NCBI RefSeq assembly: GCF_007748035.1
Contig: NZ_CP036278.1
Location: 6,262,001 to 6,326,000, forward strand
Reading direction: 5' to 3'
Length of the DNA: 64,000 nucleotides
Origin: Aeoliella mucimassa
GTDB lineage: Bacteria; Planctomycetota; Planctomycetia; Pirellulales; Lacipirellulaceae
Shown here piece by piece: positions 9,149-17,456 of the stretch (positions are counted from its first letter, which is position 1; each line of letters begins with the position of its first letter). The notes under the pieces were generated by a model. The model worked only from the letters and a program-made list of their open reading frames with translations, made no database searches and was not told where the DNA came from. Made by a program: the position numbers and the translations under genes.

Positions 9149-11023
9149 CTAGGGTTGGCTCGGCGATTTGTCGATGGTCATCACGTCGAACAGTCGGCCT
9201 TCCAGATCGTAGGCCTTGAACTCCATGTGGCGGCCGTTGACCGACACCAGGCAGTAGTGATGCCCGTGCTTGACCATGTTCTGGAACCACGGCTTGATCG
9301 GGCCGGCGGTTTCGAGTCCGCCACCGCCGCCGCCGGTTACCACGTACACGGTGCCGCCGCGCTCGACGACTTGCTGCTTCTTCATCGGCCAGGTCCGTTC
9401 GTACGAGTGGATATGCCCGTTCCAGACGACGTCGACTTGGTGCTCGTCGTACAGGTCGATCAGGTGGCGCAGCCGTTGTTCGCCCCACGACGACTTCTCG
9501 CCCTTCCACAGATCGCCGTAGTCGTCTTCGTCCGACGAGAACGCGGGATGATGGTAGGTAACGAACTTCCAAGTAGCCTCCGATTCGGCCAACGCCTTCG
9601 CGAGCCACTTGTACTGCTCACTCTCGACATCGAGCCGCTGGTTCGAGTCGATCATGAAGAACTCCGCGTTGCCGTACTTGAACGAGTAGTAGAACTCGGG
9701 ATCCGGCAGCGACATGTACTGGTAGTAGAACTTCGCGTTGCGTTCGTGGTTGCCAAGCACCGGATAGAACGGCACCCGCGACGCAATCGGCTGCAGCCCA
9801 GGGAAAAAGTGCTCAGTCCAGTGACTCTTGTTGGTGCCGGTTTCGGTGAGGTCGCCAGCGATCACCATGAAGTTTGGCCGCTGCGCCCAGAGCAGGTCGG
9901 TGAGCTTCTGACTCACTTTGGGATTGCCTTGGGTGTCGCCGATCACGCCGAACGTGTAGGGCGTGCCGGGCAGCGAGGCGGTTTGGAACGTCGACAGCGG
10001 GGCCTCTAGCTGCTTGCCGTCGGCAGTCTCGACAAGCACCTGGTAGTGATGCCCCGCCTGGGGCTCGAGCCCATCGAGTTTCAGTTCGTGCAGCAGTACG
10101 TCGCTCTCTTCGCTCACCCGTCGGGTCGACTCGCCGAGGCCACCGAACAGCACGGTCATCTTGGCCGGCTCGGTGGTTTCGCACATCACGGTAATGCTCT
10201 CGGTGGTCGCGTACTGCAAGTACGGGCGGACCACGAAGCCAAACGGCTCGTCGGTCGTGGGAGCTTCAAGCTCCGCGAGTTCGCTGTTGTGATCGAACTC
10301 TTCGGCCACCCACTTGTCGGTCGCCGCGAGGTTGTAGATCGCGACGTCGCGAATCATGCCGCGGTGGAAGCGGGGCTCATCGTAATCGCTATCCATGCCG
10401 ATCGACAGCGACGAATGCCGCGGCCAGTAAATGTCGCCATGCTGATCGGCGGTGGTGGCTTCGAGCTTGCCATTCACGTACAAGCAGGCGGTCGCTCCAT
10501 CGTAGGTACCGACCACGTGATACAACTTGCCGGGCTGGTACTCGGTGGTGCCGAGCAGCGTGGTCGCGTGCCCGTCGCCATCGTCGGCGTCGCGAGTCGC
10601 GAGCATCAGCTTGAACACGCGATCGTTGTAGCCGAGGCTCCACCCTTTCTCGGCCTTGCCATCGGCTTCGGCCAACCCAACCAGCGTGCCATCAACGGCC
10701 GGCTGCTCGATGCTCGCCCACACCGCGACGGTTATGAACTTCGACGAAGCCCCTTCCACCCGTTTTTCGACCACCAACGCATCCTGCGAACCATCGAACC
10801 GCATGGCGGAGCCGAGTCGGTCGCTCACCAACTTCGGCGCGCCGCGCAAATCGGCATCGGGCCCCAAGCGACCAGTCACCACCGAGTCGCCGACGGTTTT
10901 GTCGGTGAAGTACCAATGAGCAATCGGATCGGGACCCGTATGCCCGCTAGCGACAGGAATTAGGGTCAAGCACATCATCAGCGTCAAAGCGCCGAGCATC
11001 GTCCGTTTCGCAGCACACACCAT
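9149..11023 (-). CDS. LamG plus purple-acid-phosphatase-like secreted phosphoesterase
   Basis: A 624-residue exported protein. The signal peptide covers about residues 1-27 (TLMMCLTLIPVASG). A LamG/concanavalin-like sandwich follows (about 30-240: IAHWYFTD, KFITVAVWAS, LYVNGKLEA). Next comes a short FN3-like domain as found in front of purple acid phosphatases (FVVRPYLQYATTESITVM), then a metallophosphoesterase core with GDTQGN, AGDLTETG, LGNHER, TYHHPAFS and WNGHIHSYERT. These are the full set of metal-ligand motifs of the PAP-like family. The combination suggests a surface phosphatase that binds a polymer through the LamG part; the substrate is unknown. GAGG lies eight bases before the ATG. 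Confidence 0.88.
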   Translation of the reverse strand: MVCAAKRTMLGALTLMMCLTLIPVASGHTGPDPIAHWYFTDKTVGDSVVTGRLGPDADLRGAPKLVSDRLGSAMRFDGSQDALVVEKRVEGASSKFITVAVWASIEQPAVDGTLVGLAEADGKAEKGWSLGYNDRVFKLMLATRDADDGDGHATTLLGTTEYQPGKLYHVVGTYDGATACLYVNGKLEATTADQHGDIYWPRHSSLSIGMDSDYDEPRFHRGMIRDVAIYNLAATDKWVAEEFDHNSELAELEAPTTDEPFGFVVRPYLQYATTESITVMCETTEPAKMTVLFGGLGESTRRVSEESDVLLHELKLDGLEPQAGHHYQVLVETADGKQLEAPLSTFQTASLPGTPYTFGVIGDTQGNPKVSQKLTDLLWAQRPNFMVIAGDLTETGTNKSHWTEHFFPGLQPIASRVPFYPVLGNHERNAKFYYQYMSLPDPEFYYSFKYGNAEFFMIDSNQRLDVESEQYKWLAKALAESEATWKFVTYHHPAFSSDEDDYGDLWKGEKSSWGEQRLRHLIDLYDEHQVDVVWNGHIHSYERTWPMKKQQVVERGGTVYVVTGGGGGGLETAGPIKPWFQNMVKHGHHYCLVSVNGRHMEFKAYDLEGRLFDVMTIDKSPSQP

Positions 11024-11403
11024 CGAAGCAACCTCGCGAGCGAAGGGGTTTGGAGAGTCAGATACAAGGCCAGCGATTATGGCGGATGCGTGTGAAGTTT
11101 GTAAGAAGCTACCGCGGCAAAACGCCCGCGAGGCACCCCGCAGAGGGCAAAACCCTAGCCACCAAGGGGCAACGCGACAGCTGAGGGCGAAAGAGTCAAA
11201 ACCTCTGCGCCCTGGAGGGTGGTGTGGGGAGTCGGTGGTTGGGGGGTCGTTGGGGAATGAAGGCCTTGCTTATTCGCTATAATGGCAACGTCCCGCATTA
11301 CGTCATAAAATCAAATACAGATGAACTCTCCGATGAATGGCTGTGCCAGTCCGACGATCCGCGATAATAAAGAGTCCCGTGTCAGGTAACAGGATTCGAA
11401 AAG
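11024..11403. other. Intergenic region
   Basis: 380 bases between two divergent genes. A good -10-like TATAAT lies at 11278-11283, without a convincing -35 at normal distance. No gene, hairpin or repeat could be supported. Confidence 0.4.
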
Positions 11404-11688
11404 ATGAAACGTTTCACTAATAGCCTGGGCATGGTTGCCATTTGCTTGGTAGCCTATGTAGTCTCTTACTTGGTTTGGGTACCGATTGCCCAAAAACGGT
11501 TTGATATTGGATCGTTGTCAAACACCTACTTCTTTGCAAACCCGCGCACGCAATTCGGCCGTGATTTCCATGTGACCTGTTGCTACTTTTACTACCCTTT
11601 GACCTCCGCTGAATCAATGTTGGGTAGTGACCGATCTCCCTCTCCATCCTTTCCGATCTTCTCCCTGGATCCGAACGAAGAGTTTTGA
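11404..11688 (+). CDS. Small membrane protein, hypothetical
   Basis: A 94-residue ORF with AGGA about nine bases before its ATG. One transmembrane segment occupies about residues 7-27 (LGMVAICLVAYVVSYLVWV), followed by a short polar tail ending PNEEF. No family is recognised. A second small ORF overlaps its stop. The TATAAT at 11278-11283 could serve it. I rate it as a possible real gene because of the ribosome binding site and membrane segment, but it could be a remnant in an accessory region. Confidence 0.45.
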   Translation: MKRFTNSLGMVAICLVAYVVSYLVWVPIAQKRFDIGSLSNTYFFANPRTQFGRDFHVTCCYFYYPLTSAESMLGSDRSPSPSFPIFSLDPNEEF

Positions 11689-11819
11689 GCCGCGCTGCTG
11701 ATATTGGTGGCAGGTTAGAGGAGAAAGTGCTGCTAGTCTTCTTGGGAGTTGTCCTTGGACTCTTTGTCGAAGTCGGCATTGGTTTGCAGCGGAAGAAGCG
11801 GAGACAACCATCGGAATGA
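11685..11819 (+). CDS. Very small membrane ORF, hypothetical
   Basis: A 44-codon ORF that would begin at TTG, with its first bases overlapping the TGA of the preceding ORF (TTGA), or at a GTG at 11727 preceded by GAGGAGAAA (30 codons). It encodes a single hydrophobic helix (VLLVFLGVVLGLFVEVGIGL) followed by a basic tail RKKRRQ. This is the layout of a one-pass micro-protein. The frame differs from that of the preceding ORF, so a frameshift in a once longer gene is an alternative. Confidence 0.3.
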   Translation: MSRAADIGGRLEEKVLLVFLGVVLGLFVEVGIGLQRKKRRQPSE

Positions 11820-11863
11820 GCGGGTTGCTGCACCTGTGGGTAGCGCTCGCGATAGCTGCCAAT

Positions 11864-12286
11864 TCAACGCTCGTCCCATGGATTGATCAGCATCACGCCG
11901 GTCGGCTCAAAGTCCGATACGTTCCTGGTCATTAAGTGTAAACCATGCCGTAATGCCGTCGCCGCGATCAGCCCGTCCACCGCCGGAATCGATCGACCTT
12001 TCTTCGCGCACTTGGCCGTAATCTCTCCCCAGATTATGGCGGTCTCGCAGTCAATAGGTAGCAAGCGATCCTTGGCCGTAAGTATTAGCTGCTCAAACCA
12101 TAGCGAGAGCGACTGTTTCCTAGCGCTGGCACGCAGTTTGTCGATCCCCTTCCGGAGTTCACCAAGCGTGAGCACACTGAGGTAGATGTCTTCGTCGGCA
12201 ATTGCCTCGAATCGCGTGCGCACTTGAAGACTGCCTTGCTTCCGCTGCACTTCCGATAGTACACATGTATCGACGAGTGTTCTCAC
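11864..12286 (-). CDS. vapC: Type II toxin, PIN-domain ribonuclease (VapC/FitB-like)
   Basis: A 140-residue PIN-domain protein. The acidic active-site pattern is complete: LVDTCVLSE at the N-terminus, LTLGELRKG in the middle and VDGLIAATALRHG then TRNVSDF near the C-terminus. Toxins of this family cleave RNA, commonly initiator tRNA or rRNA, when released from their antitoxin. It starts with GTG, and the first base of its start region overlaps the stop of the antitoxin (12283-12286), the usual coupling for such pairs. The length is normal for FitB-like VapC proteins. Confidence 0.9.
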   Translation of the reverse strand: MRTLVDTCVLSEVQRKQGSLQVRTRFEAIADEDIYLSVLTLGELRKGIDKLRASARKQSLSLWFEQLILTAKDRLLPIDCETAIIWGEITAKCAKKGRSIPAVDGLIAATALRHGLHLMTRNVSDFEPTGVMLINPWDER

Positions 12287-12528
12287 AGCTCTAGCTCTCT
12301 GCCAGGGGATTCGTCGCGATCAACATCCAAGCCATCTAGACTAGGCCCATTCAGGATGAGCCCCTTAAGACTTGGTCGCTCTCCGGTGAGCCGTCGATAT
12401 TCATCGCCGTCGAGCACGACGTACTGGCGATTGCGACGGGTAATGACCTGCGCTTGCTCTTCCGCCAAGTTCAGCACTTCGCTGAGCTTGCTCTTGGCGT
12501 CGGCGATGTTCCAGGGGGTTGTTGGCAT
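12283..12528 (-). CDS. Type II antitoxin, Phd/YefM family
   Basis: An 81-residue antitoxin. The N-terminus (WNIADAKSKLSEVLNLAEEQAQVITRR in part) is the Phd/YefM DNA-binding fold, with the characteristic ADAKSKLSEVL and a VVLDGDEYRRL segment. The C-terminal tail (about 50-81) is acidic and unstructured, as expected for the toxin-neutralising part. Pairing of Phd-type antitoxins with PIN toxins is common. The gene is first in the operon, with AAGGA before its ATG, and the palindromes immediately upstream are probably its own operator. Confidence 0.88.
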   Translation of the reverse strand: MPTTPWNIADAKSKLSEVLNLAEEQAQVITRRNRQYVVLDGDEYRRLTGERPSLKGLILNGPSLDGLDVDRDESPGRELEL

Positions 12529-12538
12529 GCGAGCTTCC

Positions 12539-12557
12539 TTGACTAGTCAAACTAGTT
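12539..12557. promoter_or_regulatory. Palindromic operator of the toxin-antitoxin operon
   Basis: Two perfect palindromes, TTGACTAGTCAA (12539-12550) and AACTAGTT (12550-12557), share the core CTAGT and abut ten bases upstream of the antitoxin ATG. Paired palindromes in this position are how Phd-family antitoxins repress their own operons. Confidence 0.6.
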
Positions 12558-12847
12558 AAATTATCGCCCGCGGAATGGCGAAAGTCAACAGAAATACAGC
12601 CGGTATGGCGACGCGTTTGATCCAGAAGTAGTCCCCGACTTGGTGTCGCTCATGGCAAGCCAAGGTGCGTTATTTCGGGCTCGGACGCACGCGTGTTGTC
12701 ATTGACGAGATATGCCGGTGACTGGTCGAGTCCGTGGCTATCGCGATTCGCTGCCCGCGACACTCTGCGTGAGAAGTCTGGTGGTCGCACTTGTTCCACA
12801 TCGCTAGCCATCGCCTTCGGCTGCGGGCTAAACGATTTTTCTGAATG

Positions 12848-13088
12848 CTCCACTTTTCGCTGGGAATTGGCCACCTGCAGTGTTCTAATGAATAGGTGGT
12901 TGTGGCTGTCGGCTTTCAGCTATCGGCTGTTGGCATTTTTAGTGATTGGAGGTTTGCGAGATGTGATGCTTGTTTTTACGTCCGACTTCTAGCGACACGC
13001 AGGCGAATGGTTGCCTGCGTGGGCGTTCGCTGCTGCGCGGGTGGGAAAAGCGGTGGTGGGGCTGCGTCGCTGGAAGCTCCTGGACCCA
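12848..13088 (+). repeat. Interspersed repeat, left part of composite element (copy 1)
   Basis: Two blocks recur inverted near 24.2-24.4 kb. The block 12848-12890 matches 24378-24420 with two mismatches in 43 bases. The block 13023-13088 matches 24163-24228 over the same 66-base length with scattered differences. Just before the second block a 9-bp hairpin, CACGCAGGC/GCCTGCGTG (about 12995-13020), takes the place of a different hairpin in copy 2 (24244-24258). The rest of 12558-12847 holds no recognisable gene. Confidence 0.8.
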
Positions 13089-13118
13089 CCCTTGTATCTT
13101 GCAGAGGTGGTGCTATCA

Positions 13119-13300
13119 ACGATTTCGCCGTCTTCTGCGGAGTGAGCGTAGCGAACGAAGTAGAAGACGGCGGCCGCCGGTAGATCGTCCCACCCTCGGT
13201 CCTCACGAGACCGATCTCGTAGCTGGATCGCCGGCCGGCCGCCTGTCGCATTAGCCCGAACAGTCGCCAGAGCTGTTTTAACAAGCTCGCATATGCAAGG
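13119..13300 (+). ncRNA. Candidate bridge RNA of the IS110 element
   Basis: The leader between the repeat boundary and the transposase start is strongly structured: a perfect 10-bp stem (13127-13136 with 13162-13171) enclosing a 25-base loop, alternative stems CGGTC/GACCG (13197-13213) and ACGAGA/TCTCGT (13205-13220), and GC palindromes at 13169-13178 and near 13231-13241. Members of the IS110 group encode a structured bridge RNA of about this size in the 5' non-coding end, whose loops pair with target and donor DNA. Sequence loops matching the insertion site were not established. Confidence 0.35.
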
Positions 13301-13311
13301 AAGGGTAATCG

Positions 13312-14265
13312 ATGGAAAACCATTTGCAAAGTACTTGGATTGGGATCGATGTTTCCAAATACCACTGGGACATCGTCGTTGCGGGGCAACCGCAGATGCA
13401 TCATTGGTCTGCCGGTCAAGAAGGATGCCAGCAACTTCGGCAGTTGTTAGTGCAGCATCAGGTGACCCACGCCTGCCTGGAAGCCACGGGAGGTTGTGAA
13501 CGCATGCTAGTCGACTTCCTTCGCGAGCAAGGGATTGCGGTGAGTGTCGTCAATCCACGTCAGATTCGCGACTTCGCCCGCGCGCAAGGTCAGCTCGCCA
13601 AGACCGATCGCCTCGACGCGCTGGTGATCGCCCGCTATGCCGTGTTGATGCAGCCCAAAGAAACCCAAAAACCCTCGGAAAACGAGCAAAAACTCCGCTC
13701 CCTCCGAACTCGTCGTCAGCAGGTGAGTGATGCTCTGACACGGGAAAAGAATCGGCGAGGCACGCAGCGAGATGAGCAGGTGCGTCAGTCGATCGAAGAA
13801 GCGATCGACTTCTACCAACGACAACTGGAGCAGCTCGACCAACAGATTCAACAGCTCATCAAAGCCGATCCTCAGTTTCAAGAACGCTCGTCGCTGCTAG
13901 TCACGGTGCCTGGCGTAGGAACGACGACGGCGGCGGCCTTGCTCGCCGATATGCCGGAGTTGGGCACTCTCAATCGTCGCGAAGTGGCACGCTTGGCAGG
14001 GCTGGCACCGATCAACCGCGACAGCGGAACCTTGCGTGGCAAGCGTATGATTGGCGGCGGTCGAGCGGCGGTGCGTCAGGGACTCTACATGGCCACTCTT
14101 GTGGCCACCCAGCACAACCCGATTATCCGCGAACACTACCAGCAACTTCTGCAGCGAGGCAAAGCCAAGATGACCGCTCTCACCGCCTGCATGCGAAAAC
14201 TACTGCTGATACTCAATGCCATGATCAAAACAAAAACGGACTGGAAATGCTCCAAAGAGACTTGA
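13312..14265 (+). CDS. IS110-family transposase (DEDD RuvC-like)
   Basis: A 317-residue recombinase. The N-terminal RuvC-like domain has the acidic set GIDVSK (Asp near residue 14), LEATGG, and KTDRLDA, i.e. the DEDD catalytic pattern. A coiled region (about 120-185) links to the Transposase_20 domain, VPGVGTTTAAALLADM, ARLAGLAPINRDSG and RGGRAAVRQ-like sequence, which carries the catalytic serine in this family. Enzymes of this type insert DNA guided by a bridge RNA. Full length with no frameshift, so the copy may be active. Confidence 0.93.
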   Translation: MENHLQSTWIGIDVSKYHWDIVVAGQPQMHHWSAGQEGCQQLRQLLVQHQVTHACLEATGGCERMLVDFLREQGIAVSVVNPRQIRDFARAQGQLAKTDRLDALVIARYAVLMQPKETQKPSENEQKLRSLRTRRQQVSDALTREKNRRGTQRDEQVRQSIEEAIDFYQRQLEQLDQQIQQLIKADPQFQERSSLLVTVPGVGTTTAAALLADMPELGTLNRREVARLAGLAPINRDSGTLRGKRMIGGGRAAVRQGLYMATLVATQHNPIIREHYQQLLQRGKAKMTALTACMRKLLLILNAMIKTKTDWKCSKET

Positions 14266-14337
14266 ACTTTAAGACAGTCGCTACTGCCCTTTCTAACTTC
14301 CAACTCCCAACATCCAACTCCCAACTCAAAATACTTT

Positions 14338-14576
14338 CCCATGGATGGGAATCTATTTTGGGCATCTATCGCGGAGGTGTTGATGCAACTCGCTGCTGAC
14401 AAACGACTTGCGATGGATTCCCACTGCGAAAATAGATTCCCATTCGATGCGTTTTGGGAAATGGGAATCTATTCGAGGCCGAAAACCACTGGTTTTGTAG
14501 AGTGGGCGGAGATTCAATTTTCCCATCGGTGGGAAAATTGGGAATCTATTTGCCCAGCGGTGGGAATCTATTCGCG
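14338..14576 (+). repeat. TGGGAATCTATT-rich repeat, copy A
   Basis: A block of about 240 bases homologous to the inverted copy at 23779-24039. It carries five exact copies of the 12-mer TGGGAATCTATT: at 14346, 14462, 14539 and 14561 on the plus strand and at 14431-14442 on the minus strand. The similarity to copy B is roughly 85% by eye, with both copies keeping the spacing and orientation of most motif units. It directly follows the IS110 transposase gene and abuts the end of the hydrolase gene on the other strand. Confidence 0.9.
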
Positions 14577-14603
14577 AGCACCTATGCAGAGTCGGTCGGG
14601 GCG

Positions 14604-16244
14604 CTACTTCTCCGGGCGGTAGCCGGGGATGTTTGGTCGGCGGTGTCCGGTGGCTTCGAGTTTCGATTGCTGAATTGTTTTGAGGGTTTCGTGCGTTTCG
14701 GCGAACTGCGCACGATACGTAGGCGAGTCGAGCTCCGCAGGATCGAACTCCGGAGCAAACCCGTGAATCACCGCGGCCGCCATCGCGCGATGCCCTGCGT
14801 CGTTGGGATGCACCGAGTCGGATTGCCAGGTGAACTGCGGGTCGCTCGCTCGGTTCGCATCGAGCTGGCGCTGCATCGCGAAGTGCAGGTCGATTACGTG
14901 CCAGCCTTGCTCATGGTGCTGAGCGATGAGCCAGCTCGCGTAGCAGTGCATCACCCCTTCGTACTCAAGCTGCTCCGCCTGCTGGTGGGCGTCGTACACC
15001 GGAGGAGTGAAGAACACGATGTTGACGGAACGTTCGTCGGCCGCCTGCTTTAGTTTGGTTAAACCCGCCTGGTAAGCCTGAAACCGCTCGGAGTCAAAAG
15101 ATTGATAGATACCATCGTTCATGCCGTAGCAGGCGAGAATCAGGTCGGGCTTGGTGTGGTCGAGCACCCGCGCGAGTCGTTCGTGCAGATCGGGCCGCGG
15201 GAACTTGCCCCCCGCATGGCCCGGCTCCGACAAACCGGAGACGGTTTCAGAAGGAACCCCGACGTTCAAAAACCGCTCGGCCGGCATCTGGTGCGTCTGC
15301 TTCGCCCAGGTCGCCAGGTGCGATACGTACTGCCCGCTGTAAGTAATAGAATCGCCAAGCACGAGGATCCGCTGCTTGGCGGTGAGCATCTCGAGCGGAA
15401 GCGGATCAAGCTCGTCACGCGGCGAGGCAATCAACAACTCATTCAGCAGAGGAGTCACCGGATGCAGTCCATGAGGATGATGGCCCTGGCCCGGCTTTCG
15501 CCAGGTGCGCACGGTGCCGCCGAGCGCTTGGTAGCGGCGGGCGAGTTCGAGGCCGTTCTGTTCGATCGGCACCACACGGTCGTCTTCGCCGAGCACCAGA
15601 TAGACCGGCACGTCGGCGTCGGCCAGCGGCTGCAAGCCATCGATCGGATTGCCTTGGAACTCGCTCGCTTGCGACTCGGTCAACTCGTAAGCCGCCAGGC
15701 ACCGCTTCCAGTCGTCGGGCGAGTACTTGGCTGGCCAGGTGCGAATGTCGCAAACCGGGTTGTCGCCATACACCGCGCTAACGCACTGCGGATTGGCCTT
15801 CGCCCAGTTAAACACGATGAGCCCCCCGCGCGACATCCCTTCAAGGATTGGCTTCGGGTGAAGCTGCAGCTTTTGAGCGACCGCGTAGAACTCGTTCCAT
15901 CGCGCAACCGCTTGAGGACTTCCAAACAAGTTTTGCACATCGCAGTAAGCGACCGCGTAGCCGCGTTTGAGCAAGGCGAGGTCGAGCTCTGGCTCATGTC
16001 CCCAGAACCGAGCGCGCCAGATCCATGGTTTGCCAGACGCCCACTCTTTGGGTTCCACCACGTACGCGGTAACACCATTTAGTTTGAATTGCACCCCGGA
16101 GAACTCATGAAACTCGAGCGGCTCCGTCTCGATGCCCAGTTGTTCGAAAGCGGTCGAGAGCGTTTCGGCTCGTAGCGGGGGAGCAACGAGGCAGCCGATC
16201 AGCAGCACCACCCATGACCGAGTAAATCGAATACCCATGTTCAT
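14604..16244 (-). CDS. Exported alpha/beta-hydrolase fused to SGNH esterase
   Basis: A 546-residue two-enzyme fusion with a signal peptide (about 1-26, VVLLIGCLVAPPLRA). The first half (about 40-275) is an alpha/beta-hydrolase with the nucleophile elbow GMSRGG, an Asp in LGEDDRVVP and a His in GHHPHG. The second half (about 290-510) is an SGNH/GDSL hydrolase with all four blocks: GDSITY (Ser), NVGVPSE (Gly), YGMND (Asn) and DSVHPND (Asp/His). Both parts therefore keep their catalytic residues. Such enzymes usually remove acetyl or other acyl groups from polysaccharides; the real substrate cannot be read from sequence. No strong ribosome binding site lies before the ATG. Confidence 0.88.
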   Translation of the reverse strand: MNMGIRFTRSWVVLLIGCLVAPPLRAETLSTAFEQLGIETEPLEFHEFSGVQFKLNGVTAYVVEPKEWASGKPWIWRARFWGHEPELDLALLKRGYAVAYCDVQNLFGSPQAVARWNEFYAVAQKLQLHPKPILEGMSRGGLIVFNWAKANPQCVSAVYGDNPVCDIRTWPAKYSPDDWKRCLAAYELTESQASEFQGNPIDGLQPLADADVPVYLVLGEDDRVVPIEQNGLELARRYQALGGTVRTWRKPGQGHHPHGLHPVTPLLNELLIASPRDELDPLPLEMLTAKQRILVLGDSITYSGQYVSHLATWAKQTHQMPAERFLNVGVPSETVSGLSEPGHAGGKFPRPDLHERLARVLDHTKPDLILACYGMNDGIYQSFDSERFQAYQAGLTKLKQAADERSVNIVFFTPPVYDAHQQAEQLEYEGVMHCYASWLIAQHHEQGWHVIDLHFAMQRQLDANRASDPQFTWQSDSVHPNDAGHRAMAAAVIHGFAPEFDPAELDSPTYRAQFAETHETLKTIQQSKLEATGHRRPNIPGYRPEK

Positions 16245-17072
16245 CCATTTCGCGAACGAGAAGAGTCATCGCATGTTGCGCAAAGCACGAAGCCACGATC
16301 TCCAGTACCACTGTAACGAGGCACCGGCACCAAACGAACAAGATAACGCATACTCCTTGGCTGTTGTATCTTTTTCTCCTTTTTCGCGTTTGGTGATCAT
16401 CCATCGAGTGCTTGATGCGAATCGACCAGAATTGCCATGGGATTTTTGTCCCAGATAAATAGCACTCTTAGCCCTAGTGCAAATGCATGTTCCCATGCGC
16501 GTACCCATGAATAATCCCTACGTCTTTTGCGGCCGAATCAACAGAATTAGAGTGGGAGTTCGATCCATATGCGGATTTACGCCGAATCGACGAAACATGC
16601 GGTCGGGCCTCCGGAGGCGACCGAAACTTACCTGTGGCGGGGCAGGGCTGCGCCGCCTTTCTTGAGTGAAACAGATCGCCGAAGTTGCGACCAAACGGGT
16701 CGCGCTGTTGTGGCTGCTGACGATGTTGTGCATGGCTGTAACCGCACAGTGGCACCGCATCGCTCGGCCACCTGGGGAGCGACTAGACTCCACTCGGACA
16801 TTCATCGCGAGCGTTCATTCACTTGCCCCTGGGATTGCTCGGCATCCTTACTTCGCACAGACATCGGTTGCTTGCTTCTGTGCGATTCGCGCCGAGCGAC
16901 TGTGCACGGTGTGCAAACAATGGCATGCACTGCTGTCATTGCTTGCGATGCTTGTCGCAACCAGGGTCGACTATCCCGGCTACCGTCAGTGACACTACTC
17001 GGCAACTGCTATAAAATAAGTACAGTAATCGCCGCTGGTCGTCTCGCTTCTTATTGCATCAGGAACCCACTC
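16245..17072. other. Intergenic region, no supported gene
   Basis: About 830 bases before the NifX-like operon. Overlapping ORFs of 90-110 codons occur on both strands. The best (16666-16992, GTG start, with one hydrophobic stretch LLWLLTMLCMAV) has no ribosome binding site and no recognisable family. A TATAAA at 17010-17015 with GTGACA at 16989-16994 may be part of the promoter of the operon at 17073, though the 15-base spacing is short. Confidence 0.4.
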
Positions 17073-17450
17073 GTGAAGATCGCTATTCCCACGGAGCAAG
17101 GGCAACTCTACGGTCACTTTGGCCATTGCCCGCAGGTCACGCTGTTTACTTTAAATGGGCTCGATGTGGTCGAGGTCGAGTTGCTCGATGCTCCGCCGCA
17201 CAAGCCGGGGGTGTTGCCAACCTGGTTGCGCGACAAAGGGGCGACAGTTGTGATCGCTGGCAGCATGGGACAGCACGCGCTCGCGCTACTTGCGAAGTTT
17301 GGTATACGCACGATTGTGGGAGCCCCCAAAGCAACGCCCGCTGAGTTGGTCGACGCTTACCTGGCAGGCACGTTACTCGAAGGAGAGAACGACTGCCATC
17401 ACGACCACCATCATCATGATCACGAGCATCATTGCGAATCGGAAAGGTAG
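17073..17450 (+). CDS. NifX/NifB-type iron-molybdenum cluster-binding protein
   Basis: A 125-residue cytosolic protein of the dinitrogenase iron-molybdenum cofactor (NifX/NafY-like) fold: MKIAIPTEQGQLYGHFGHCP at the start and the G-A-T-V-V-I-A-G-S-M-G turn in the middle. Small members outside nitrogen fixers are thought to carry metal clusters. The C-terminus is a histidine-rich tail (HHDHHHHDHEHHC), a likely metal-binding extension. A GTG start at 17073 with AGGAA upstream is chosen because the family begins there; the frame is open much further upstream. First gene of a tight three-gene run. Confidence 0.85.
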   Translation: MKIAIPTEQGQLYGHFGHCPQVTLFTLNGLDVVEVELLDAPPHKPGVLPTWLRDKGATVVIAGSMGQHALALLAKFGIRTIVGAPKATPAELVDAYLAGTLLEGENDCHHDHHHHDHEHHCESER

Positions 17451-17456
17451 CGTGCG

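Larger units (their letters stand above)
13090..14330 (+). mobile_element. IS110-family insertion element
   Basis: The limits are approximate and come from comparison with the inverted repeat copy at 23.8-24.4 kb. That copy has the same flanking blocks in the same order but lacks the transposase, so the element should lie between the end of one shared block (13088) and the start of the other (14338). IS110 elements lack normal terminal inverted repeats, so the exact ends cannot be read from one copy. The size of about 1.2 kb is normal for the family. Confidence 0.6.

Noticed and set aside
14341-14622. ORF inside repeat copy A, similar in frame to one inside copy B
   Set aside because: The similarity is fully explained by DNA-level repeat homology; no ribosome binding site, and the end runs into the hydrolase gene.
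16666-16992. A 108-codon ORF with a hydrophobic stretch
   Set aside because: No ribosome binding site, no family, and competing ORFs on both strands.
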